DNA of 32,929 bases from Burkholderiaceae bacterium (GTDB lineage Bacteria; Pseudomonadota; Gammaproteobacteria; Burkholderiales; Burkholderiaceae_C), in NCBI GenBank assembly GCA_023954095.1, contig JAMLIQ010000028.1, forward strand, positions 1-32,929, read 5' to 3'. Both the position numbers and the translations under genes were made by a program. Shown one piece after another: positions 26,974 to 32,929 of this stretch (position 1 is its first letter; every line of letters starts with the position of its first letter). The notes beneath the pieces are model-generated. The model searched no databases and was not told the origin of the DNA. It saw only the letters and a list, made by a program, of their open reading frames with translations.

Positions 26974-27058
26974 TGGTGCCGTCGGCGAGACTCGAACTCG
27001 CACAGCTTTCGCCACTACCCCCTCAAGATAGCGTGTCTACCAATTTCACCACGACGGC
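26974..27058 (-). tRNA. tRNA-Leu (anticodon GAG)
   Basis: The 85-nt minus-strand sequence folds as a class II (long variable arm) tRNA. The acceptor stem is GCCGTCG with CGACGGC, then discriminator A and an encoded CCA. The D-arm contains GAAATTGGTAGAC. The anticodon stem is CTATC/GGTAG around loop TTGAGGG, giving anticodon GAG. A variable arm and a T-arm with GAGTTCGAGTC complete it. It closely resembles E. coli tRNA-Leu(GAG). It lies between secG and nuoA on the same strand, so it may be processed from a longer transcript. Confidence 0.96.
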
Positions 27059-27065
27059 TTTGTCA

Positions 27066-27110
27066 TGTCTGGGTGGCATGAGGAACCACTCGGTTTTGGC
27101 TTCCCAGACA
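27066..27110 (-). other. stem-loop just upstream of tRNA-Leu
   Basis: TGTCTGGG at 27066-27073 and CCCAGACA at 27103-27110 form a perfect 8-bp stem, with a smaller GTGG/CCAC pairing inside. It sits eight bases before the tRNA 5' end, in the secG-tRNA spacer, and has no T-run. A role in RNase processing or in separating secG mRNA from the tRNA is possible. A -10-like TAGAAT (27118-27123 complement) lies just upstream but lacks a convincing -35. Confidence 0.4.
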
Positions 27111-27314
27111 GTCCACGATTCTACTCCGGAAAAACCCTGTTACCGGGCTTCGCGGGGGATTTTATTGATGATTTCGTGCCTTCCACCGCACGATTTGCAC
27201 TGATGCCGACCAGGCCCGTACACCCGTGTCAGGCCTGTGAAAGACTCGCCCTGAGGGGCCCGGCAATGGTGCGCCGATCTTCCGGTTGTTCGCCATCGCC
27301 GCCGCCCTCACCCA

Positions 27315-27728
27315 TCACTTCGCAGGAATCTGACCTGCACCCGATGCGGCCATTGCCGGTGCGGGACTCTCGGCTGCCGCAGCCGCTGCATTGCCTGGAA
27401 TGGCTGCAGCAGAACCCGCTTCAGGCGCAGGCGCCACGGGCGCCGTGGTGGCCGCCGGGCTTTCGAGCACACTGCCGGTGCTGGCGGGACGGGCATTGCC
27501 AAAGTAGGCCAGGGCCAAGGTGCTGACGAAGAAGATCACGGCCAGCACGGCGGTCGTGCGCGACAGAAAGTTGGCGCTGCCGCTGGCGCCAAACAGGCTA
27601 CCGGAACTGCCACTGCCAAACGCCGCACCCATGTCGGCACCCTTGCCGTGCTGGATCAGAATCAGGCCGATCATGCCCAGGGCCGTCAGTATCTGTACCG
27701 TCAGAATCACGTTTACAAGCATTCCCAT
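27315..27728 (-). CDS. secG: protein-export membrane protein SecG
   Basis: This small subunit of the SecYEG translocon has 137 residues. Two membrane helices are visible (about 6-22 and 58-77), joined by the conserved loop IQHGKGADMGAAFGSGSSGSLFGASGSANFLSRTT. The C-terminus after residue about 80 is a long Ala/Pro/Ser-rich tail absent from the 110-residue E. coli protein. ATG at 27728 is favoured over the ATG two codons later because of its spacing from AGGAG. That ribosome site is part of a dispersed element (27735-27762). Confidence 0.94.
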   Translation of the reverse strand: MGMLVNVILTVQILTALGMIGLILIQHGKGADMGAAFGSGSSGSLFGASGSANFLSRTTAVLAVIFFVSTLALAYFGNARPASTGSVLESPAATTAPVAPAPEAGSAAAIPGNAAAAAAESPAPAMAASGAGQIPAK

Positions 27729-27734
27729 TCTTTT

Positions 27735-27762
27735 AATACTCCTGATTTAATAGCTGAAAGCG
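27735..27762 (-). repeat. dispersed element copy B, supplies the secG ribosome site
   Basis: Read on the minus strand, this 28-base stretch has the core TCAGCTATTAAA followed by TCAGGAG, ten bases before the secG ATG. It matches 24 of 28 bases of the pnp leader at 31823-31850. It starts directly after the tpiA stop and is preceded by a GGGCGCT half-palindrome. It is one of three related copies in this window. Confidence 0.65.
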
Positions 27763-27769
27763 CCCGTTC

Positions 27770-28516
27770 TCATTGGGCTGCCGCGATAATTCTCTGAAAA
27801 TCTTCTGCTTTGAGCGACGCGCCACCCACCAGCCCCCCATCGATGTCAGGCTGGCCCAGCAATTGCGCCGCATTCGCAGCATTCATGCTGCCACCGTACA
27901 GCAAGCGGATGCTGCTGGAACGCGGGCTGGCCGCTGCCAGCTGCGCACGCAGCACGGCATGCACCTGTTGCGCCTGCTCGGGCGTGGCGGTCTTGCCGGT
28001 ACCGATGGCCCAGACAGGTTCATAGGCCACGACCACTTCGCTGATGCAATGGCCGTTGAGGTGAATCACCGCCGCCAGCTGGCGCCGCACCACCGCTTCG
28101 GTATCACCCGCCTCGCGCTCAGCCAGCGTCTCGCCCACACAAACGATGGGAGTGATGCCCGCTGCCAGCGCGCGCTGGGTCTTGACCGCCACCTGCGCAT
28201 CGGTCTCGCCGTGGTACTGGCGGCGCTCCGAATGCCCTACCAGCACATAGCGCACACCGAACTCGCGCAACATGGCGGCCGAGGTTTCTCCGGTGTAGGC
28301 CCCGGCTTCATGCTGCGAAACATCCTGCGCACCCAAAGCCAGAGGCGAGCCAGCCGCCAAGGCATGCACCTGCGCCAAATAGGGAGCAGGCACAGCCACG
28401 GCAACGTCGCAACCCGGCTGTGCCCCCAGGCCAGCGATCAGAGCCTTCACCAAGGCCTCATTGGCAGCCAGGCTGCCATTCATTTTCCAGTTGCCTGCAA
28501 TGAGTTTTTTGTTCAT
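27770..28516 (-). CDS. tpiA: triosephosphate isomerase
   Basis: The 248-residue TIM-barrel enzyme interconverts dihydroxyacetone phosphate and glyceraldehyde 3-phosphate in glycolysis. Catalytic residues are all visible: Asn9 and Lys11 in AGNWKMN, His95 in VLVGHSERR and Glu166 in [12 protein letters not shown]; the phosphate loop [12 protein letters not shown] is near the end. ATG at 28516 gives the family start [14 protein letters not shown]; a longer frame upstream runs over the preceding gene and is not real. It overlaps or abuts the quinone oxidoreductase end and precedes secG. Confidence 0.96.
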   Translation of the reverse strand: MNKKLIAGNWKMNGSLAANEALVKALIAGLGAQPGCDVAVAVPAPYLAQVHALAAGSPLALGAQDVSQHEAGAYTGETSAAMLREFGVRYVLVGHSERRQYHGETDAQVAVKTQRALAAGITPIVCVGETLAEREAGDTEAVVRRQLAAVIHLNGHCISEVVVAYEPVWAIGTGKTATPEQAQQVHAVLRAQLAAASPRSSSIRLLYGGSMNAANAAQLLGQPDIDGGLVGGASLKAEDFQRIIAAAQ

Positions 28517-28518
28517 GT

Positions 28519-29505
28519 TCACCACGTCAAAACGATCTTGCCCGTATGCTGATTCGACTCCATCAGGGCGTGCGCCTGCGCCGCATCGGCGGCGGCAAAG
28601 CTGCTGTGCACCACGGGACGCACCGCGCCCGATGCCAGCAGCGGCCATGCCTGCTCGCGCAATGCCCTGGCAATAGCGCCCTTGAATGCCACCGACCGGG
28701 CCCGGAGAGTCGAGCCCGTAATGGTCAGGCGCTTGCGCAATACCAGCCCGGCGTTGATTTCCGCCTGGACACCGCCCTGTACCGCAATGATGACCAGACG
28801 CCCGTCGTCGGCAAGGCATTCCACCTCGCGCGCCACATAGCTACCGGCCACCATGTCCAGCACCACATCCACGCCCTTGCCCGCCGTGATGCGTTGCACC
28901 TCTGCAGAAAAATCCTGGCGTCTGTAGTTGATGGCATGGTGGGCACCCAGCGCCAGGCAGGCCGCGCACTTCTCGTCACTGCCTGCCGTCACGATCACAG
29001 TGGCACCGAAGGCCCGCCCCAGCTGAATAGCCGTGACGCCGATACCGCTCCCTCCGCCTTGCACCAGCAGGGTCTCACCAGGCTGCAGACGCCCCCGGTC
29101 AAACACATTGCTCCACACGGTAAAAAAGGTTTCGGGCAGCGACGCGGCCTCAATGTCACTCAACCCCGCAGGGATAGGAAGGCATTGCTCCACCGGTGCC
29201 ACGCACCATTCGGCGTATCCACCGCCCGCCAGCAGGGCACACACACGGTCCCCCACGTGCAGACCGGCTTGCGCCATGGCGCCGACGTCGCCACCCGCGA
29301 CCACCCCGGCCACTTCCAGCCCGGGTACATCGCTGGCGCCCGGGGGCGGAGCATAGTACCCCTTTCGCTGCAAGACATCCGGGCGGTTGATACCGCTGGC
29401 ACGCACACGAATCAGCACCTCGCCGGAACCAGCCACCGGCTGCGCACGTTCGCCCATGCGCAGCACTTCGGGCGCACCAAATTCAGTGATTTCTATGACG
29501 TGCAT
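28519..29505 (-). CDS. NAD(P)H quinone oxidoreductase, PIG3/zeta-crystallin family
   Basis: The 328-residue medium-chain reductase has an N-terminal GroES-like domain ([20 protein letters not shown], then [19 protein letters not shown]) and an NADPH-binding Rossmann fold with [23 protein letters not shown] near residue 145. It lacks the zinc ligands of true alcohol dehydrogenases, as expected for quinone reductases. The substrate is unknown. ATG at 29505 is chosen because the homologous region begins there. A GTG at 29550 would add 15 residues encoded by a dispersed repeat. Its stop lies two bases before the tpiA start. Confidence 0.88.
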   Translation of the reverse strand: MHVIEITEFGAPEVLRMGERAQPVAGSGEVLIRVRASGINRPDVLQRKGYYAPPPGASDVPGLEVAGVVAGGDVGAMAQAGLHVGDRVCALLAGGGYAEWCVAPVEQCLPIPAGLSDIEAASLPETFFTVWSNVFDRGRLQPGETLLVQGGGSGIGVTAIQLGRAFGATVIVTAGSDEKCAACLALGAHHAINYRRQDFSAEVQRITAGKGVDVVLDMVAGSYVAREVECLADDGRLVIIAVQGGVQAEINAGLVLRKRLTITGSTLRARSVAFKGAIARALREQAWPLLASGAVRPVVHSSFAAADAAQAHALMESNQHTGKIVLTW

Positions 29506-29552
29506 GACAGCTTGAGGCGGAGCAGCCGGGTTTTGTATTGTTTTTGCCACTG

Positions 29553-29596
29553 GCGCCCGTCGATAGGGCGCTATCAGCTACAAAACAAATAGCAAT
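29553..29596 (+). repeat. dispersed element copy C, inverted, between pnp and the oxidoreductase gene
   Basis: GCGCCC (29553-29558) and GGGCGC (29566-29571) form a perfect 6-bp stem with a 7-nt loop. CTATCAGCTACAAAACAAATAGCAAT follows in two parts (29571-29580 and 29581-29596). The CGCTATCAGCTA core and the AGCAAT end match the pnp leader element but on the plus strand and without AGGAG. It abuts the pnp stop codon. Confidence 0.6.
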
Positions 29597-31821
29597 CAAC
29601 CGTTGGCCTGCCCTTGCGCATCCAGCGGCAACGCCTGCTGTTGTTGCTGCTCACCAGCCGCAGCATCGCGGTGCTCCCGGGGCTCACGGCGCTCGGCGGG
29701 TGCGGGACGGTCGCTGCCGCCATGGGGTGCGCGGTCCAGCAAGGCCTTCATGGACAGCTTGATGCGGCCCTTTTCGTCGGTCTCCAGCACCTTGACCTTG
29801 ACAATCTGGCCTTCCTGCAGGTAGTCGGTGACTTTTTCCACTCGCTCGTGCGCAATCTGGCTGATGTGCAGCAGGCCATCCTTGCCGGGCATCAGGTTGA
29901 TGAGGGCGCCAAAGTCCAGGATCTTGGTGACCGGGCCTTCGTAGACCTTGCCGATCTCCACTTCGGCCGTGATCTGCTCGATGCGGCGCTTGGCTTCGTC
30001 GGCCTTGGCGGCTTCGGTTGCGGCGATGGTGATCGTGCCGTCTTCCTCGATATTGATCTGGCAGCCGGTTTCCTCGGTCAGCGCGCGAATCACGGAGCCC
30101 CCCTTGCCGATCACGTCGCGGATCTTCTCGGGGTTGATCTTCATGGTGTAGAGCTTGGGCGCGAAGTTCGACACTTCGGTCTTGGCTTCGCCCATGGCTT
30201 CCTGCATCTTGCCCAGGATGTGCATGCGCGCTTCCTTGGCCTGGGCCAGCGCCACCTGCATGATTTCCTTGGTGATGCCCTGGATCTTGATGTCCATCTG
30301 CAGCGCAGTGATGCCGTTGGTCGTGCCCGCTACCTTGAAGTCCATGTCACCCAGGTGGTCTTCATCGCCCAGGATATCGGTCAGCACGGCAAAGCGGTTG
30401 TCTTCCTTGATCAGGCCCATGGCGATGCCCGCCACATGCGCCTTCATGGGCACACCGGCGTCCATCATCGAGAGGCAGCCGCCGCAGACCGAAGCCATGG
30501 ACGAGGAACCGTTCGACTCGGTGATCTCGGACACCACGCGCATGGTGTAGGGGAATTCTTCCTTGGTGGGCAAAACTGCAACCAGGGCACGCTTGGCCAG
30601 GCGACCGTGGCCGATTTCACGACGCTTGGTGCTGCCCATGCGGCCCACTTCGCCGGTGGCGAAGGGAGGCATGTTGTAGTGCATCATGAAGCGGTCTTCG
30701 TATTCACCCGCCAGTGCATCGATGCGCTGCGCATCGCGCTCGGTACCCAGCGTGGTCACCACCAGCGCCTGCGTTTCGCCCCGGGTGAACAAGGCGGAGC
30801 CATGGGTGCGGGGCAGCACGGAGCTGCGGATTTCGATGGGACGCACCGTACGGGTGTCGCGGCCATCGATGCGGGGCTCGCCCGCCAGAATCTGGCTGCG
30901 CACGATGCGCGCCTCAATGTCGAACAGCATGCCTTCGACCTTGACCGCGTCGAAAACCACGCCGGCCTCCTTCAGGTCGGCCATGACCACGGCGTAAGTC
31001 TCGCGGCAAGCATGCGTACGCGCCTGCTTGTTGCGGATCTGGTAGGCAGCGCGCAGCTTGTCTTCGGCCAATGCGCCAACCTTGGCGATGAGAGCCTCGT
31101 CCTTGGCAGGCGCCTGCCAGTCCCACACGGGCTTGCCCGCATCGCGCACCAGTTCATGGATGGCGTTGATGGCAATCTTGCCCTGCTCGTGGCCAAACAC
31201 CACGGCGCCCAGCATCACGTCTTCGGGCAGCTGCTGCGCTTCGGATTCGACCATCAGCACGGCGGCTTCGGTGCCGGCCACGACCAGATCCATCTGGCTG
31301 TTCTTGCGCGCCGTCTGGCCGGGATTGAGCACATATTCACCGTTGATGTATCCCACGCGTGCCGCGCCAATGGGGCCGCTGAAAGGAATACCCGAGATAG
31401 CCAGCGCGGCACTCGACGCGATCAGCGCGGCAATGTCGGCATCCACTTCGGGGTTCAGCGAGACGGTATGAATGACCACATGCACTTCGTTGAAGAAGCC
31501 TTCGGGGAACAGCGGACGGATCGGGCGGTCGATCAGGCGGCTGGTCAACGTCTCGTGTTCGCTGGGCTTGGCTTCACGCTTGAAGAAGCTGCCGGGAATC
31601 TTGCCCGCAGCGTAGGTCTTCTCGATGTAGTCCACCGTCAGCGGAAAGAAATCCTGCCCCGGCTTGGCGCTCTTGGAGGCCACCACGGTGGCCAGCACCA
31701 CGGTGTCGTCAATGTTCACCAGCACCGCGCCCGAGGCCTGGCGTGCAAACTCGCCCGTTTCCATGACGACAGTCTTGTCACCCCATTGGAAGGACTTGGT
31801 CACTTTGTTGAAAATGCTCAT
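29596..31821 (-). CDS. pnp: polyribonucleotide nucleotidyltransferase (PNPase)
   Basis: This 741-residue trimeric 3'-5' exoribonuclease degrades mRNA using phosphate. Order of domains: first RNase PH (about 10-145), helical linker, second RNase PH (about 310-490) with the catalytic aspartates in [21 protein letters not shown] domain ([12 protein letters not shown], about 565-575) and S1 domain (about 620-690). The C-terminus beyond about residue 693 is a low-complexity Arg/Glu/Pro tail with a run of five Gln. The start has AGGAG five bases upstream, which belongs to a dispersed element. It follows rpsO, the conserved bacterial order, but behind a strong terminator. Confidence 0.97.
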   Translation of the reverse strand: MSIFNKVTKSFQWGDKTVVMETGEFARQASGAVLVNIDDTVVLATVVASKSAKPGQDFFPLTVDYIEKTYAAGKIPGSFFKREAKPSEHETLTSRLIDRPIRPLFPEGFFNEVHVVIHTVSLNPEVDADIAALIASSAALAISGIPFSGPIGAARVGYINGEYVLNPGQTARKNSQMDLVVAGTEAAVLMVESEAQQLPEDVMLGAVVFGHEQGKIAINAIHELVRDAGKPVWDWQAPAKDEALIAKVGALAEDKLRAAYQIRNKQARTHACRETYAVVMADLKEAGVVFDAVKVEGMLFDIEARIVRSQILAGEPRIDGRDTRTVRPIEIRSSVLPRTHGSALFTRGETQALVVTTLGTERDAQRIDALAGEYEDRFMMHYNMPPFATGEVGRMGSTKRREIGHGRLAKRALVAVLPTKEEFPYTMRVVSEITESNGSSSMASVCGGCLSMMDAGVPMKAHVAGIAMGLIKEDNRFAVLTDILGDEDHLGDMDFKVAGTTNGITALQMDIKIQGITKEIMQVALAQAKEARMHILGKMQEAMGEAKTEVSNFAPKLYTMKINPEKIRDVIGKGGSVIRALTEETGCQINIEEDGTITIAATEAAKADEAKRRIEQITAEVEIGKVYEGPVTKILDFGALINLMPGKDGLLHISQIAHERVEKVTDYLQEGQIVKVKVLETDEKGRIKLSMKALLDRAPHGGSDRPAPAERREPREHRDAAAGEQQQQQALPLDAQGQANG

Positions 31822-31822
31822 A

Positions 31823-31868
31823 ATTGCTCCTGTTTTAATAGCTGATAGCGAGCTACCAGTAAGCGCTA
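31823..31868 (-). repeat. dispersed element copy A, in the pnp leader
   Basis: The minus-strand pnp leader contains TCAGCTATTAAA and ACAGGAG (31823-31850). It is preceded by a short palindrome, TAGCG (31846-31850) with CGCTA (31864-31868), so a hairpin can form just before the ribosome site. It matches copy B at 24 of 28 positions and copy C in the core. Confidence 0.65.
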
Positions 31869-31963
31869 GAGGCCAATTCAGAACACGATGCCATTCCAGT
31901 GAAACCGCACGCGGAGTTCAGTGGAATGACACAGCTTCGATCTGTTTGGCGCACCAGCAAAGT

Positions 31964-32003
31964 AAAAAACGCCTGAGCTAGCGTGCTAACCCAGGCGTTT
32001 TTG
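31964..32003 (-). terminator. rpsO intrinsic terminator, bidirectional form
   Basis: An 11-bp inverted repeat, AAAAACGCCTG (31965-31975) with CAGGCGTTTTT (31992-32002), is extended in the loop by further pairing around GCTAGC. Flanking A- and T-runs make it able to act in either direction. It lies 15 bases after the rpsO stop, so pnp must have its own promoter in 31822-31963 or rely on read-through. Confidence 0.88.
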
Positions 32004-32017
32004 CATGCAAACAGCGT

Positions 32018-32284
32018 TTATTTGCGCAGACCCAGCTTGGCAATCAGCGCGGTGTAACGCTCGCCGTCCTTGGCCTTGAGGTAGTCCAGCAGCTTGCGGC
32101 GGCGGCTCACCATGCGCAACAAGCCACGGCGACCATGGTGGTCCTTGGCGTGCTGCTTGAAGTGGGGCATCAGTTCGTTGATGCGTGCCGTGAGCAATGC
32201 CACCTGCACTTCCGGGCTGCCGGTATCGTTGGCGGCACGGGCGTTGGCCTTGACAACTTCGGCCTTGATAGAGGATGCGATCAT
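32018..32284 (-). CDS. rpsO: 30S ribosomal protein S15
   Basis: The 88-residue protein binds 16S rRNA early in small-subunit assembly. Its sequence matches S15 throughout: [46 protein letters not shown], ending [12 protein letters not shown] at 32284 gives the usual length and has AGGA eight bases upstream; a longer frame to 32440 has a non-ribosomal leader. It is followed by its own terminator and then pnp. Confidence 0.97.
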   Translation of the reverse strand: MIASSIKAEVVKANARAANDTGSPEVQVALLTARINELMPHFKQHAKDHHGRRGLLRMVSRRRKLLDYLKAKDGERYTALIAKLGLRK

Positions 32285-32402
32285 TGGATTTTTCCTGAAT
32301 ATGGCCTGCAGCCTCTTTTGGAGTAATACAGGCACTGGTTTTACTTGCGCCGGAAGCTGGAAGGGCCACCGGCGTGCGTCTTGCACCATGCAAAACCTCT
32401 CG

Positions 32403-32408
32403 ATTGTA
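32403..32408 (-). promoter_or_regulatory. candidate -10 element of the rpsO promoter
   Basis: TACAAT on the minus strand, followed by CGAGAGG, is placed to give a leader of roughly 110 bases before rpsO. No good -35 is seen at 16-18 bp, so the call is tentative. Confidence 0.3.
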
Positions 32409-32502
32409 CATGGCACCCGGTCCTGCGGGATTCTGCGCATACAAAGCCATCCTGGCGCATGGCACGATTCCCATCTCCATCAGAACGCAGAAAGACCGAA
32501 CC

Positions 32503-32781
32503 ATGCTGCCATCGCCTGCCCTCCTCCGCCGTGGTCGAGCGCCCTTCACGGCACTCCTGACCGCCTGCATCGCCCTCGCTCTGCTGGCAACCCCGGACAG
32601 CGTCATCGCGAAGCGCTCGGCATCGAGCACGCAGGACGGGGCGAAGAAAAAAGGTGTCACCAAGATCACATACCAGCGCAGCAGTTCCGAAGAAACCACC
32701 GCAGAACGCGATCGCCGCATGTACCGTGAATGCAAAGGCATGCACAACGCGGGGGCCTGCCGGGGGTACACGCGAAAATAG
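32503..32781 (+). CDS. small secreted hypothetical protein
   Basis: The 92-residue protein starts at ATG 32503. It has a clear Sec-type signal: a basic start (ALLRRGR), hydrophobic FTALLTACIALALLA, and a likely cut after DSVIA. The mature part of about 55 residues is basic and Ser/Lys/Arg-rich, with AERDRRMYRECKGMHNAGACRGY near the end. Its two cysteines could form a disulfide in the periplasm. I do not recognise a named family, though a similar Cys-containing tail occurs in Comamonadaceae hypothetical proteins as far as I recall. It is divergent from rpsO across 218 bases. Confidence 0.65.
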   Translation: MLPSPALLRRGRAPFTALLTACIALALLATPDSVIAKRSASSTQDGAKKKGVTKITYQRSSSEETTAERDRRMYRECKGMHNAGACRGYTRK

Positions 32782-32858
32782 CGCCGCTCATCCCGGCATT
32801 GCTGCCATTCATCCCAAGAGCATGGCGGAGCCAATGGCGCTCCCCCTAGCATGGCGAC

Positions 32859-32929
32859 ATGCAAACAATGACACCATTCCGTGCCCACGCCGCGCCCAGC
32901 GGGACGGGCGCACGCCAGGCAAGCCAGGG
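32859..32929 (+). CDS. possible start of a truncated reading frame
   Basis: An ATG at 32859 opens a frame reading MQTMTPFRAHAAPSGTG that stays open to the window edge. There is no clear ribosome site, and the stretch is too short to identify. The preceding bases after 32782 hold only a short GGAGC/GCTCC pairing near 32828-32842. Confidence 0.25.
   Translation, partial: MQTMTPFRAHAAPSGTGARQASQ

Noticed and set aside
29614-31845. A 743-codon open frame on the plus strand opposite pnp
   Set aside because: It is the antisense shadow of a highly conserved PNPase gene in GC-rich DNA, with His/Ala/Gly-rich low-complexity translation and no family motif.
32304-32333. GCCTG/CAGGC pairing in the rpsO leader as an S15 autoregulatory structure
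   Set aside because: A 5-bp stem with a 20-nt loop is too weak to support without covariation.
1-32929. CRISPR arrays, insertion sequences, integrases, rRNA genes
   Set aside because: No regularly spaced repeats, transposase or integrase motifs, or rRNA sequences were seen on either strand.

Overview
The window looks like a high-GC chromosome segment of a betaproteobacterium, order Burkholderiales, most likely family Comamonadaceae (Acidovorax-like). This rests on four things: the separate nuoC and nuoD genes inside a tpiA-secG-tRNA-Leu-nuoA...nuoN block, a NuoG that lacks the N7 cluster ligands, DUF2818 and DUF1178 genes placed directly after nuoN, and a short dispersed intergenic palindrome that I recall from Comamonadaceae genomes. 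Genus placement is an inference from memory of family patterns; no search was run.

Layout. (1) 1-4605, plus strand: the tail of an FtsX-type ABC permease, then an AT-rich single-chain DUF262-DUF1524 (GmrSD-like) protein that looks like a horizontally acquired defence gene, then a Cds1-like PLP-dependent cysteine desulfhydrase and a Tat-exported AttH/CrtC lipocalin-like protein. (2) 4585-9451, minus strand: a complete branched-chain amino acid-type (Liv/HAAT) ABC importer in the order livG-livF-livK-livH-livM. It ends in an intrinsic terminator that sits inside the convergent attH 3' end. (3) 9784-11595, plus strand: an MsbA-like ABC exporter half-transporter. (4) 11649-26899, minus strand: the complete 13-subunit NADH:quinone oxidoreductase (complex I) operon nuoA-nuoN, followed by DUF2818 and DUF1178 genes. 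(5) 26974-29505, minus strand: tRNA-Leu(GAG), secG, tpiA and a PIG3-type quinone oxidoreductase. (6) 29596-32284, minus strand: pnp and rpsO, with a strong rpsO terminator between them. (7) 32503 to the end, plus strand: a small secreted hypothetical protein and a possible truncated reading frame.

How they work together. Most of the window is core housekeeping: respiration (complex I), glycolysis (TpiA), protein export (SecG), RNA turnover and translation (PNPase, S15, tRNA-Leu), and amino acid uptake. The accessory element is the DUF262-DUF1524 gene at 426-2396. It has sharply different base composition from both neighbours, and its right-hand edge appears to have supplied the start codon of the downstream cysteine desulfhydrase gene. 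The second non-gene pattern of note is a short dispersed element at three places (27735-27762, 29553-29596, 31823-31868). In two of these it appears to supply the Shine-Dalgarno sequence of the downstream gene (secG and pnp).
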